A program made the position numbers and the translations under genes. A DNA stretch of 64,000 nt from Hyphomicrobiales bacterium (GTDB lineage: Bacteria > Pseudomonadota > Alphaproteobacteria > Rhizobiales > Rhizobiaceae). Below are positions 30,519 to 45,725 of the stretch, in pieces; positions within the stretch are counted from its first letter, which is position 1, and each line of letters begins with the position of its first letter. The stretch covers positions 1-64,000 of the forward strand of contig UBWZ01000001.1 of the NCBI GenBank assembly GCA_900469345.1. The letters are read 5' to 3'. A model generated the notes under the pieces. The model was not told the DNA's origin, did no database searches, and saw only the letters and a list, made by a program, of their open reading frames with translations.

Positions 30519-32939
30519 ATGTCCAAGGCACCGGCAACCGAACGCAAGGCGGCGCAGCCCCTGGTGAGCGATCCCATTCTCGGCTACGCGGCGCTGCCCG
30601 GCGTCGCCGACGAGATGCTGGACGCCCGCGGCGAAATCAAGCCCGTCTGGTTCAACCTCATCGCCCGGCTGAGCCGCATGTCGGAAAGCGAGCTGCACGA
30701 GCGCTTCGCCCGCGCCGACCGCTATCTGCGTGACGCCGGCGTCTTTTACCGCACCTATGGCGCTCAGGGCAGCCAGGGTACGGGCGAGCGCAACTGGCCG
30801 ATTTCGCACGTGCCCGTCCTCATCGACGGCGACGAGTGGGCAGCGGTCTCACGCGGGCTGGTCCAGCGCGCCGATCTGCTGGAACGGCTGATCGCCGACA
30901 TCTACGGTGAAAACCGCCTGGTTCAGGAAGGCATCCTTCCCCCGCAACTGCTCGCCTCCAACCCGGAATTCCTGCGGCCTCTGGTGGGCGTAAAACCGGT
31001 CGGCGGCCACTATCTGCATTTCTGCTCCTTCGAGATCGGCCGCGGCCCGGACGGCAAATGGTGGGTGCTCGCCGACCGCACCCAGGCGCCCTCGGGCGCC
31101 GGCTTCGCGCTTGAAAACCGCGTCGCCACCACCCGCGCGTTTTCCGATATCTATGCGGAAAGCCACGTCCACCGCCTCGCCTCTTTCTTCGGGGCCTTCC
31201 GGCAGGCGCTGCAGGCCCACAAGCAGCATCCGGACGACCGCATCGCGGTCCTGTCGCCCGGCCCGGCCAACGAAACCTATTTCGAACACGCCTACATTGC
31301 CCGCTATCTCGGCTTCATGCTGCTTGAGGGCGAAGACCTGACCGTCGTCAACAACCGCGTCATGGTGCGCACCGTGGCGGGCCTGAAACCCGTCGGCGTG
31401 CTGTGGCGACGGCTCGATTCCTCCTATGCCGATCCGCTCGAACTCGACCAGAACTCCCATATCGGCACGCCGGGCATGGTGCAGGCGCTGCGGTCCGGCT
31501 CGCTGACCCTCGTCAATGCGCTCGGCTCCGGCATCCTCGAGACGCGCGCGCTGCTCGCCTTCATGCCGACCATCGCCCGCCGGCTGATCGGCGAGGACCT
31601 AATGATGCCCTCGATCGCCACCTGGTGGTGCGGCCAGAAATCCGAGCGCGAGCACGTCGCCGCCAACCTCGAGCGCATGGTGATCGGGCCTGCCTATTCC
31701 CGCCTGCCCTTCTTCGACGACTACGGCCAGTCCGTGCTCGGATCGGGCCTGCGCGAGACCGCCCGCGACGCCATCGGCGACTGGCTCGAAAAGGACGGCG
31801 CGAAACTCGTCGGCCAGGAAGTCGTGACGCTCTCCACCACGCCGGTCTATGTCGACGGCAAGCTCACCCCGCGTCCCATGTCTTTGCGCGTCTTTGCCGC
31901 CCGCACGGAAGACGGATGGCAGCTGATGCCGGGCGGCTTTGCCCGCATCGGCTCCGGCGACGACGTTTCGGCGATCGCCATGCAGTCCGGCGGCCGCGCG
32001 GCGGATGTCTGGATCGTCTCCGACGGGCCGGTGGCCAAGCCGAGCCTGCTGCCGCCCGAGGAAAGCTTTACCCGCAACATGCCGGGCAGCCTGCCCAGCC
32101 GCGCCGCCGACAATCTCTACTGGCTCGGCCGCTACATCGAGCGGGCCGAAGGCGCGCTGCGCATCCTGCGCGCCTGGAACCTGCGCTACGCCGAATCGGC
32201 CGATCCCGATGCGCCGCTGCTCGCCGACGTCAGCCGCTACCTGAAGAGCATCGATATCGAGATGACCAAGGCGGTCCCGGCGCCGCTGCTGCGCAATATC
32301 GAAAGCGCCATCTATTCGGCGAGCAACATCCGCGACCGCTTCTCGCCCGACGGCTGGCTGGCGCTCAACGATCTCGCCAAGACCGCCCGCCGCTTCCACG
32401 AGGCGGTGCAGCCCGGAGACGACGCCGCCCACGCGATGACCGTTCTGTTGCGCAAGCTCGCGGGCTTTGCCGGCCTCGTCCACGAAAACATGTACCGCTT
32501 CACCGGCTGGCGCTTTCTGTCGATCGGCCGCTATCTCGAGCGCGGCCTTCACATGACCCGGCTGCTCGGCCACATGTCGGGCCCCGACGCCCCGGACGGC
32601 GCGCTCGACATGCTGCTCGAGATCGGCGACAGCGTCATGACCCACCGCCGCCGCTACAATGTCAGCACCGCACGGCTGACCGTCGCGGACCTCCTGGCCC
32701 TCGACCCGCTCAATCCGCGCTCGGTGCTCTACCAGCTGAACGAGATCCGCACGGAAGTGGAGCAACTGCCCAACGCCTTCGTCAACGGCCAGATGTCGAC
32801 CTTCTACCGCGAGGCGATGCGGCTGCATTCGGGCCTTGCGGTGATGACGCCGGAAGCCATGGACGAGGAGGTCTACCGCAAGCTTGAGGCGGAAATGGAA
32901 AAGCTGTCCGACATTCTCGGCCAGACTTACTTCGGCTAG
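30519..32939 (+). CDS. Circularly permuted ATP-grasp protein fused to alpha-E domain
   Basis: 806 aa. Residues 1 to about 515 are the circularly permuted type 2 ATP-grasp domain (DUF404/407; RDAGVFYRTYG, ISHVPVLIDGDEW, VLSPGPANETYFEHAY, LVNALGSGILETRALLAFMP). The remainder from about 525 (SRAADNLYWLGRYIERAEG) is the all-helical alpha-E domain (DUF403). In many bacteria these are two genes; here they are fused. The ATP-grasp fold makes acyl-phosphate intermediates for amide-bond formation. The gene neighbourhood of alpha-E, ATP-grasp and transglutaminase is well conserved and has been proposed to make or modify peptides, but no product is established. It is the middle gene of the operon. Confidence 0.93.
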   Translation: MSKAPATERKAAQPLVSDPILGYAALPGVADEMLDARGEIKPVWFNLIARLSRMSESELHERFARADRYLRDAGVFYRTYGAQGSQGTGERNWPISHVPVLIDGDEWAAVSRGLVQRADLLERLIADIYGENRLVQEGILPPQLLASNPEFLRPLVGVKPVGGHYLHFCSFEIGRGPDGKWWVLADRTQAPSGAGFALENRVATTRAFSDIYAESHVHRLASFFGAFRQALQAHKQHPDDRIAVLSPGPANETYFEHAYIARYLGFMLLEGEDLTVVNNRVMVRTVAGLKPVGVLWRRLDSSYADPLELDQNSHIGTPGMVQALRSGSLTLVNALGSGILETRALLAFMPTIARRLIGEDLMMPSIATWWCGQKSEREHVAANLERMVIGPAYSRLPFFDDYGQSVLGSGLRETARDAIGDWLEKDGAKLVGQEVVTLSTTPVYVDGKLTPRPMSLRVFAARTEDGWQLMPGGFARIGSGDDVSAIAMQSGGRAADVWIVSDGPVAKPSLLPPEESFTRNMPGSLPSRAADNLYWLGRYIERAEGALRILRAWNLRYAESADPDAPLLADVSRYLKSIDIEMTKAVPAPLLRNIESAIYSASNIRDRFSPDGWLALNDLAKTARRFHEAVQPGDDAAHAMTVLLRKLAGFAGLVHENMYRFTGWRFLSIGRYLERGLHMTRLLGHMSGPDAPDGALDMLLEIGDSVMTHRRRYNVSTARLTVADLLALDPLNPRSVLYQLNEIRTEVEQLPNAFVNGQMSTFYREAMRLHSGLAVMTPEAMDEEVYRKLEAEMEKLSDILGQTYFG

Positions 32940-32952
32940 CGGGGGAGACGCG

Positions 32953-33831
32953 ATGCTCTACGATCTGTCGCTGCACATGGGCTACGTCTACGACGTGCCT
33001 GCCTCCGGCGCCCGCCATGTCATCCGCGTTCTGCCCCTCTCCCTGCCGGACCGGCAGCGCCTGGTCGCCGGCGCCGTCACCGTCACGCCGACCGCCGAGG
33101 AACGGACGGCTTTCCTCGACTTCTTCGGCCAGCAGGCGACGGCGGTCCTGGTGCGCGCCCCGCATGAGAGGCTCGACATCCGCATGCAGGCCCGGGTGAT
33201 GGTCGAGCCACCCGCGATCACCGCCGACCTGTCTCCCGAGATCGGCAAATTGAAGGACGAACTCGATGGTCTCTGGTCCGTGGCGCCGGCATCGCCGCAC
33301 CATCTGACCGGACCGAGCCCGCGCCTGCCGCACGATCCGGTCATCGCCGCCTATGCGCGGCAGGCCCTGCGTCCCGGGCAGACGGTCCGCGAAACCGCCA
33401 TCGCGCTCTGCGCCCGCATCCACAAGGAGTTCACCTACGACGCCGAAGCGACCACGGTCGATTCGACGCCGGCCGAAGCGTTCAAGATCAGGCGCGGCGT
33501 CTGCCAGGACTTTGCCCATATCATGATTGTCGCCCTGCGCAGCCTCGGCGTGCCGGCGGGCTACGTTTCGGGCTTCCTGCGCACCATCCCGCCGCCGGGC
33601 AAGGAACGGCTCGAGGGCGCCGATGCCATGCATGCCTGGGTCAGGGTCTGGTGCGGCGAGGCGACCGGCTATCTGGAGCTCGACCCTACCAACAACATCC
33701 AGGCGGGCAGCGACCATATCGTCGTTGCCTACGGGCGCGATTATGCGGACGTGGCGCCGGTAATCGGTGTGCTGAAGGGCTACGGCAACCAGAAGACGAT
33801 CCAGGCGGTCGACGTCGTCCCGGTGAAATAG
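32953..33831 (+). CDS. Transglutaminase-like cysteine protease family protein
   Basis: 292 aa. An N-terminal transglutaminase-associated beta domain (YDLSLHMGYVYDVPASGARHVIRVLP) is followed by the papain-like catalytic domain with Cys184 (RRGVCQDFAH), His227 (DAMHAWVRV) and Asp244 (LELDPTNN). All three are present. It is the third gene of the operon, 13 bases after the ATP-grasp gene, with GGGGGAG before the ATG. It shares only the catalytic fold with the transglutaminase domain of the first gene, so the operon encodes two distinct copies of this enzyme type. No signal peptide is seen. Confidence 0.92.
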   Translation: MLYDLSLHMGYVYDVPASGARHVIRVLPLSLPDRQRLVAGAVTVTPTAEERTAFLDFFGQQATAVLVRAPHERLDIRMQARVMVEPPAITADLSPEIGKLKDELDGLWSVAPASPHHLTGPSPRLPHDPVIAAYARQALRPGQTVRETAIALCARIHKEFTYDAEATTVDSTPAEAFKIRRGVCQDFAHIMIVALRSLGVPAGYVSGFLRTIPPPGKERLEGADAMHAWVRVWCGEATGYLELDPTNNIQAGSDHIVVAYGRDYADVAPVIGVLKGYGNQKTIQAVDVVPVK

Positions 33832-33954
33832 CGTCGTTTTGGCGCTCTTTCGGCATATTGCATCGATTTTTAACGGTTTTTTTAGACGTTCCGCAACAAG
33901 CCGCGCCTATTTCTAAACCCGTTCAAATGAGTTGAACTTTGACCGGGGACGACA

Positions 33955-35184
33955 ATGGTTGTGTCAATTCTATCGCGGATCGCAAGAGATCGTGGCGGCA
34001 ATTTCGGATTGATGACGGCGGTGCTTTTGCCCGTCGTGATCGGGTCTGCAGGCGTGGCGATCGATTTCGCCAATGCGCTTCAGGTTCGCAGCCAGATGCA
34101 GGGCATGGTCGACTCGGCGACGTTGGCTGCCGCCTCCGCCATGGCCGATCAGGACATGACCAAAGAAGAGGCGGAAAGTTTCGCCAAAACCTATTTCCTC
34201 GGCGAGGCCAAGCAGGCGACCGCCGTGCCGTCCGAAACGCCGGCCGACAAGGCTGCCCGCGAAAAGGCCCTGAGCGAGGGCCTTGCCACCACGGCAACCG
34301 TCACCAGCGGCTCCGGAAACAGCCGGACCTACGATATCAGGATGACGATGAACTACGACGTCGCGCTGTCGGGTCTCAGCCGCGTCCTCGGATTGAAGAC
34401 CATGCACGTCGGTGTCGCGAGCGCCAGCCAGAGCGGACGCGAGGGCAACGCGCTGTCCATGTATCTGGCGCTGGACGAATCCGGCTCCATGGCCTGGGAC
34501 ACGACGACCGTCAACTCGGCGCAACCGACCAAGCAGGAGGCGTACAACTGCGGCACGGGCAACCAGTCGAAGACCTGCTACCGGACCGTCACCAACTACG
34601 TGACCAAGATGCAGTCGCTGAAGGCCGCCGCAGCCGCCATGTTCGACGAATTGAAGAAGGCCGACCCGACGGCCGAACTGATCCGCTTGGGCGCCGATTC
34701 CTACGACGACAAGACGAAGGCCGAGCAGGCGATCAAGTGGGGCACCAACGACGTCGCCACCTACGTCAAGAACCTCCCCGACGTTCCCGACGGCGGCACC
34801 GACGCGACCGGCGCCATGACGAACGCCTACAATGCCTTGAAGGCTGCCAACGCGGCGGAGAAGACGGCGCACACCGCCAAGGGCAATACCAGCTTCGAGC
34901 GCTTCGTGGTGCTGATGACCGATGGCGAGATGACCGGCAACAGCTCCAGCTGGAATTCCTCGCTCGACACCAAGGTCCGCAACCTTTGCAAGAAGGCGAA
35001 GGACGATGACATCAAGGTCTACACGATCGCCTTCATGGCGCCGGCCAAGGGCAAATCGCTGCTCAGCTACTGCGCCAGCGGTGACGACTACTATTACGAA
35101 CCCGACAGCATGACGACCCTGGTCGAAAGCTTCGGCGAAATCGCCCGCAAGGCCGCCAAGACCGACACCCGCCTGACGAATTGA
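33955..35184 (+). CDS. TadG-like pilus/surface protein with von Willebrand A domain
   Basis: 409 aa. A short basic N-terminus and one membrane segment (about 17-40, GNFGLMTAVLLPVVIGSAGVAIDFANAL) match the TadE/TadG pseudopilin-like anchor. The rest is predicted to lie outside the inner membrane and contains a VWA domain with a metal-ion site Asp174-x-Ser176-x-Ser178 (LDESGSM), the middle Thr, and VLMTDGEMTG. The sequence is rich in Ala, Thr and Lys. TadG-like VWA proteins usually sit in Flp-pilus loci, but no other tad gene is nearby. A strong terminator follows. Confidence 0.85.
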   Translation: MVVSILSRIARDRGGNFGLMTAVLLPVVIGSAGVAIDFANALQVRSQMQGMVDSATLAAASAMADQDMTKEEAESFAKTYFLGEAKQATAVPSETPADKAAREKALSEGLATTATVTSGSGNSRTYDIRMTMNYDVALSGLSRVLGLKTMHVGVASASQSGREGNALSMYLALDESGSMAWDTTTVNSAQPTKQEAYNCGTGNQSKTCYRTVTNYVTKMQSLKAAAAAMFDELKKADPTAELIRLGADSYDDKTKAEQAIKWGTNDVATYVKNLPDVPDGGTDATGAMTNAYNALKAANAAEKTAHTAKGNTSFERFVVLMTDGEMTGNSSSWNSSLDTKVRNLCKKAKDDDIKVYTIAFMAPAKGKSLLSYCASGDDYYYEPDSMTTLVESFGEIARKAAKTDTRLTN

Positions 35185-35204
35185 TCTGTATCAAATTCTT
35201 ATCC

Positions 35205-35232
35205 AAGCCCCGCCCTGCCCGGCGGGGCTTTT
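35205..35232 (+). terminator. Terminator after the VWA protein gene
   Basis: AAGCCCCGCC (35205-35214) pairs with GGCGGGGCTT (35221-35230) across CTGCCC, followed by a T4 run (35229-35232). It lies 20 bases past the stop codon and separates this gene from the glg operon. Confidence 0.85.
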
Positions 35233-35392
35233 GGCCGTGTGCGCGCCTCCGAAGCCAGTCCCGCTCAAGTTCGCTATCTTAAATCGGCCATTGAAAGCAT
35301 GTCATAAGGGTGCATAAACTGTCCGCCTGCATCGTGCCCGATCGACTGAACAGGACGCCCCTTCCTCTCCGCTCCCAGAAAGTTGGCGATAA

Positions 35393-37854
35393 ATGGATCA
35401 AAATCCCTCCCCCGTCGAAATTCCCTACCCGGCGCCCCGCAGCTCCCGGCCCGAAATCCTGGCCGAGGAGATCATCGAACGCCTGACCTATCGCATCGGC
35501 AAGGATGCCAAGGTTGCCAAGCCGCATGACTGGCTGACGGCCACCATCCTCGTGGTGCGCGACCGGATCATCGACAAGTGGATGGAATCGACCCGCAAGG
35601 TCTACCGCACGGGTGGCAAGCGCGTTTACTACCTGTCGCTGGAATTCCTGATCGGCCGGCTGATGCGCGATGCCGTCAGCAATCTCGGCCTGATGCAGGA
35701 AATCACGGATGCCCTGACCTCGCTCGGCGTCGACGTCGCCGTCATCTCGGGCCTCGAACCGGATGCAGCGCTTGGCAATGGCGGTCTTGGCCGCCTCGCT
35801 GCCTGCTTCATGGAATCGATGGCGACAGTCGACATCCCCGCCTATGGCTACGGCATCCGCTACGTGCATGGCCTGTTCCGCCAGCAGATGGCCGACGGCT
35901 GGCAGGTGGAACTGCCCGAAACCTGGCTTGCCCACGGCAATCCCTGGGAATTCGAGCGTCGCGAGAGTTCCTACGAAATCGGCTTCGGCGGCACGGTCGA
36001 AACCGTCGGCGGCTACGAGGATGCACCGCGCTATGTCTGGAAGCCGGCCGAGCGCGTCATCGCCATGGCCTATGACACGCCGGTCGTCGGCTGGCGCGGC
36101 AGGCGAGTCAACACCCTGCGTCTGTGGTCCGCCCAGCCGATCGACCCTATCCTGCTCGACGCCTTCAATGCCGGCGACCACATCGGCGCGCTGCGCGAAA
36201 GCAACAAGGCGGAATCGCTGACCCGCGTCCTCTATCCTGCCGATGCCAATCCGGCCGGGCAGGAACTGCGCCTGCGCCAGGAATTCTTCTTCTCCTCCGC
36301 CTCGCTCCAGGACATCCTGCGCCGTCACCTGCAGCAGTATCCGGACTTCACCAACCTGGCCGACAAGGTCGCGATCCAGCTCAACGATACCCACCCGGCG
36401 ATCTCGATCGGCGAGCTGATGCGCCTGCTTGTCGACATCCACGGCATGGACATCGACCAGGCCTGGGATATCACCCGCAAGACCTTCTCATACACCAACC
36501 ACACGCTTCTGCCCGAGGCGCTGGAAAGCTGGCCCGTGCCGCTGTTCGAGCGCCTGCTGCCCCGCCACATGCAGCTCGTCTATGCGATCAACACCAAGAT
36601 CCTGCTCGAGGCGCGCAAGGAAAAGCGTTTCTCCGACACCCAGATCCGCTCCATCTCGCTGATCGAGGAAGCCGGCGAACGGCGCGTGCGGATGGGCAAC
36701 CTCGCCTTTGTCGGTTCGCACTCCGTCAACGGCGTCTCGGCGCTGCATACCGACCTGATGAAGGTCACCGTCTTTTCGGACCTCCACACGCTCTACCCCA
36801 CCCGCATCAACAACAAGACCAACGGCATCACGCCGCGCCGCTGGCTGATGCAGTGCAATCCGACGCTGACCTCGCTTCTTCGCGAGACGATCGGCGATGC
36901 CTTCCTCGACGATACGGAAGCGTTGAAGGCGCTTGACGCTTATGCCGACGACAGCGCCTTCCAGAAGAAGTTCGCCGACGTCAAGCGCGCCAACAAGGCC
37001 CAGCTCGCCAACCTCGTCAGCAGCCGCATGGGCGTCCGCCTCGATCCGTCGGCGCTGTTCGACATCCAGGTCAAGCGCATCCACGAATACAAGCGCCAGC
37101 TCCTCAACATCATCGAGGCGGTGGCGCTCTACGACCAGATCCGCTCCCGCCCGGAACTCGACTGGGTGCCGCGCGTAAAGCTCTTCGCCGGCAAGGCGGC
37201 GCCGAGCTACCACAACGCCAAGCTCATCATCAAGCTCGCCAACGACGTCGCCCGGGTGGTCAACAACGACCCGGCCGTGCGTGGCTTGCTGAAGGTCGTG
37301 TTCGTACCGAACTATAACGTCTCGCTCGCCGAAATCATCATGCCGGCCGCCGACCTGTCGGAACAGATCTCGACGGCGGGCATGGAAGCGTCGGGCACCG
37401 GCAACATGAAGTTCGCGCTGAACGGCGCCCTGACGATCGGCACGCTGGACGGCGCCAACGTCGAAATGCGCGACCATGTCGGTGAGGAAAACATCGTCAT
37501 CTTCGGCATGACGGCGGACGAAGTCGCCAAGCTGCGCCAGGAAGAATACAACCCGCGCGACATTATCGAGAAGTCGCCGGAGCTTTCCCAGGCACTGAAC
37601 GCGATCGCCTCCGGCGTGTTTTCGCCCGATGACCGCTCTCGCTTCCAGGAGCTGATCGACGGCATCTACAACCATGACTGGTTCATGGTCGCGGCCGATT
37701 TCGACGCCTACGCTTCGGCTCAGCGCAGCGTTGACCAAATCTGGACCGACCCTAAATCCTGGTATTCGAAAACAATTCGCAATACCGCCCGGATGGGATG
37801 GTTCTCGTCTGACAGAACCATTCGCCAGTACGCGTCGGAGATCTGGAGAGCCTG

Positions 37855-37855
<1 letters not shown>
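35393..37855 (+). CDS. glgP: Glycogen phosphorylase
   Basis: 820 aa, the normal length for bacterial glycogen/maltodextrin phosphorylases. It releases glucose 1-phosphate from glycogen chain ends. The PLP Lys is Lys673 in [10 protein letters not shown], followed by [13 protein letters not shown]-terminal [13 protein letters not shown] and [15 protein letters not shown] blocks are typical. It opens a five-gene operon with 1-base overlaps or short gaps. No obvious -10/-35 is visible before it apart from the terminator of the preceding gene at 35.2 kb. Confidence 0.96.
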
Positions 37856-40068
<2,213 letters not shown>

Positions 40069-40089
40069 GGCCGAATTGGGGGAGGAACC

Positions 40090-41352
40090 ATGATCGAGAA
40101 ACGCTTTCAGCCCTTGTCGCGGGATGCGATGGCCTATGTGCTCGCGGGAGGGCGCGGCAGCCGTCTCAAGGAACTGACGGACCGGCGCGCCAAGCCCGCC
40201 GTCTATTTCGGCGGCAAGGCGCGCATCATCGATTTCGCGCTGTCGAACGCCCTGAATTCCGGCATCAGGCGCATCGGCGTCGCCACGCAGTACAAGGCCC
40301 ACTCGCTGATCCGCCACATGCAGCGCGGCTGGAACTTCTTCCGCCCCGAGCGCAATGAGAGCTTCGACATCCTGCCCGCCTCGCAGCGCGTCTCCGAGAC
40401 ACAGTGGTACGAGGGCACGGCGGACGCGGTCTTCCAGAACATCGACATCATCGAGGCCTATGCCCCGGAATACATGGTCATCCTGGCCGGCGACCACGTC
40501 TACAAGATGGACTACGAATACATGCTCCAGCAGCATGTGGATTCGGGCGCGGACGTCACCGTCGGCTGCCTCGAAGTGCCGCGCATGGAAGCGACCGGCT
40601 TCGGCGTCATGCATGTCAACGGCAAGGACGAGATCATCGATTTCATCGAGAAGCCGGCCGATCCGCCCGGCATCCCGGGCAATCCCGATTTCGCGCTCGC
40701 CTCGATGGGCATCTACGTCTTCCACACCAAGTTTCTGGTCGAGGCGCTGAAGCGCGATGCGGCGACGGCAGGTTCGAGCCGCGACTTCGGCAAGGACATC
40801 ATCCCCTATATCGTCGAACACGGGAAGGCAGTCGCGCACCGCTTCGCCAACTCCTGCGTCCGTTCCGATTTCGAGCTTGAACCCTACTGGCGCGATGCGG
40901 GCACGATCGATGCCTACTGGCAGGCCAATATCGATCTGACAGAGATCGTTCCGGGCCTCGACATCTACGACAAGTCCTGGCCGATCTGGACCTATGCGGA
41001 AATCACCCCGCCGGCCAAGTTCGTCCATGACGACGAAAACCGCCGCGGCTCCGCGACCTCCTCGGTGGTCTCGGGCGATTGCATCATCTCCGGTTCCAGC
41101 CTCAACCGCAGCCTGCTCTTTACCGGCGTGCGCGCCAACTCCTACTCGCGGCTGGACGGCGCCGTCGTCCTGCCCAACGTCAAGGTCGGCCGGCACGCCC
41201 AGCTTCGCAATGTCGTCATCGATCACGGTGTAACCATTCCCGAAGGGCTCGTCGTCGGCGAGGATCCCGAGGTCGATGCCAAGCGCTTCCGGCGCAGCGA
41301 GAACGGCATCTGCCTGATCACCCAGACGATGATCGACAAGCTCGGCATGTAA
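40090..41352 (+). CDS. glgC: Glucose-1-phosphate adenylyltransferase
   Basis: 420 aa. The nucleotidyltransferase signature [25 protein letters not shown] is near the N-terminus and a C-terminal left-handed beta-helix ([20 protein letters not shown]) provides allosteric sites. It converts glucose 1-phosphate and ATP to ADP-glucose, the committed and regulated step of glycogen synthesis. A strong ribosome site (GGGGGAGG) precedes the ATG by about 4 bases. Confidence 0.97.
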   Translation: MIEKRFQPLSRDAMAYVLAGGRGSRLKELTDRRAKPAVYFGGKARIIDFALSNALNSGIRRIGVATQYKAHSLIRHMQRGWNFFRPERNESFDILPASQRVSETQWYEGTADAVFQNIDIIEAYAPEYMVILAGDHVYKMDYEYMLQQHVDSGADVTVGCLEVPRMEATGFGVMHVNGKDEIIDFIEKPADPPGIPGNPDFALASMGIYVFHTKFLVEALKRDAATAGSSRDFGKDIIPYIVEHGKAVAHRFANSCVRSDFELEPYWRDAGTIDAYWQANIDLTEIVPGLDIYDKSWPIWTYAEITPPAKFVHDDENRRGSATSSVVSGDCIISGSSLNRSLLFTGVRANSYSRLDGAVVLPNVKVGRHAQLRNVVIDHGVTIPEGLVVGEDPEVDAKRFRRSENGICLITQTMIDKLGM

Positions 41353-41372
41353 TCCGGGAAGCGAGTGGGAAA

Positions 41373-44452
<3,080 letters not shown>

Positions 44453-44466
44453 TCGACATCGCAATC

Positions 44467-44506
44467 TCCCTCACCGGCACTGCGCGCTGTGCGGGCCAGT
44501 GAGGGA
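44467..44506. repeat. Imperfect inverted repeat between convergent pgm and SRPBCC genes
   Basis: TCCCTCAC (44467-44474) pairs with GTGAGGGA (44499-44506), with GGC/GCC extending the stem past one mismatch. Without a T-tract on either strand it is not a classical terminator, but its position suggests a bidirectional 3'-end structure. Confidence 0.5.
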
Positions 44507-44528
44507 TGTGACGAGACGTCCGGCGAGG

Positions 44529-44972
44529 CTACTGCCGGATGTCGGGCTCTACGAGAAGCGCGAGCTGCGCCAGTGATTCCTGCCAGCCAAGATAGCAGGC
44601 CGCTTCCGGGATGACCTCCGGAACGCCCTCCTGGACGATCTTCACGTCCGTGCCGCAGACCACCTGCGTTAACTCGACCGTGACCACCAGTTCGCCCGGC
44701 AGGTTGGGATCGTCGAAGCTGTCCGTGTAGCGGATGCGCTTGCCCGGTTCGAGCTCGACGAACGAGCCACCGAAACTGTGGCTGTCCTGCGTCGTGAAAT
44801 TCGTGAACGACATTTTGAATTTGCCGCCGACCTTCGGTTCGAACTCGTGCATCTTTGCGGTGAAGCCGTAAGGCGGCACCCACTTGCACTGTGCGTCGGG
44901 ATCGAGAAATGCCCGGTAAACCTTGTCGGGCGAGGTCTTGATGACTCTATGCAATCTTATTGTATGCGACAT
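44529..44972 (-). CDS. SRPBCC/AHSA1-family protein
   Basis: 147 aa, START-like beta-grasp fold of the Aha1 C-domain/polyketide-cyclase group (VIKTSPDKVYRAFLDPDAQCKWVPP, GGKFKMSFTNF, PGKRIRYTDSF). These proteins bind hydrophobic ligands; the ligand here is unknown. Its start overlaps the 3' end of the TetR gene by 16 bases on the same strand, so both are controlled by the same promoter. It is thus probably part of the response that the TetR protein regulates. Confidence 0.85.
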   Translation of the reverse strand: MSHTIRLHRVIKTSPDKVYRAFLDPDAQCKWVPPYGFTAKMHEFEPKVGGKFKMSFTNFTTQDSHSFGGSFVELEPGKRIRYTDSFDDPNLPGELVVTVELTQVVCGTDVKIVQEGVPEVIPEAACYLGWQESLAQLALLVEPDIRQ

Positions 44973-45589
44973 GTTTCAGTTCCTCCCTGGTTGTCGTTCG
45001 GCAGTATGGTCGTGAGATAGGCCCGAAGGTGGACGAGATTGTCGCGCGCCACCTGGGCATCGAGCTTGGCCTTGGCGAAGATGAACGATCCCTGCAGCAC
45101 CGCCTGGATGAAGTAGCCGACGCTTTCGGGGGTCCACGAGGCACAAGGCGCGTAGATCGCCTTCGCCGCCGTGATGTCGGCCGTCAGCCTGGCGATATGG
45201 CCTGACATGCCGTTGTCGCAGGCAGCCCTGACTGCCGGATGCGACTGGTAGGTCTCCTGCACCAGCGTCCCGAGCAGGCAGGTGAAGTCGCTGACCTCAC
45301 GATCGAGAATGGCCAGCCTGAACTCGACATAGCCCAGCACCCTGTCGCGCGGGTCCGGCGCCTTTGCAAAATCCGCTTTGGCGAACACATCGTCGGTGAA
45401 CCGGTTCCAGAACTCCACCGCCTGCAGGACCAGATCCTCCTTGCTGCGGAAGTGGTGGAAGAAGCTGCCCTTGGTCACCCCCGCAGCATCGCAGATCGTC
45501 TCCACGGTGGTCGCCGCATAGCCCTTGCGGCGGATCGTCGTCAGCGCCGATTGCAAGAGTTTGGTCTGTGATGCGGCCTGCTGCTGCAC
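44957..45589 (-). CDS. TetR-family transcriptional regulator
   Basis: 210 aa from a GTG at 45589. That start is preferred because the next residues (QQQAASQTKLLQSALTTIRRKG) begin the TetR fold and GGAGG lies 9 bases upstream; the longer frame reading through the operators has no family sequence. The helix-turn-helix is TTVETICDAAGVTKGSFFHHF (about residues 27-47). The C-terminal ligand domain is of the class that binds small organic molecules. Two palindromes lie directly upstream and it is co-transcribed with an SRPBCC protein. It is divergent from glgX, whose promoter it might also affect. Confidence 0.9.
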   Translation of the reverse strand: MQQQAASQTKLLQSALTTIRRKGYAATTVETICDAAGVTKGSFFHHFRSKEDLVLQAVEFWNRFTDDVFAKADFAKAPDPRDRVLGYVEFRLAILDREVSDFTCLLGTLVQETYQSHPAVRAACDNGMSGHIARLTADITAAKAIYAPCASWTPESVGYFIQAVLQGSFIFAKAKLDAQVARDNLVHLRAYLTTILPNDNQGGTETCRIQ

Positions 45590-45600
45590 GTCTTGCGACC

Positions 45601-45644
45601 TCCATACCGGTTGGTATGGAGACAACAACATACCATCCGGTATG
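45601..45644. promoter_or_regulatory. Tandem palindromic operators for the TetR regulator
   Basis: Site 1 is TCCATACC (45601-45608), GGTT, GGTATGGA (45613-45620). Site 2 is CATACC (45629-45634), ATCC, GGTATG (45639-45644). The centres are 26 bases apart. Site 2 lies between a minus-strand -35 box CTTGAC (45647-45652) and the gene, so binding would block transcription. Site 1 also covers the ribosome site region. Confidence 0.8.
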
Positions 45645-45725
45645 GTGTCAAGAACTTTCGGCTGCAAGAGCTGCGGGACTCGGCTATGACTGTCTTGGGG
45701 TGGTCTAAAAAATCCGGGGAGTGTC

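Noticed and set aside
27231..30809. 1192-codon open frame antisense to the transglutaminase-DUF2126 gene
   Set aside because: Same codon-bias shadow effect; no start-site context and no protein motifs.
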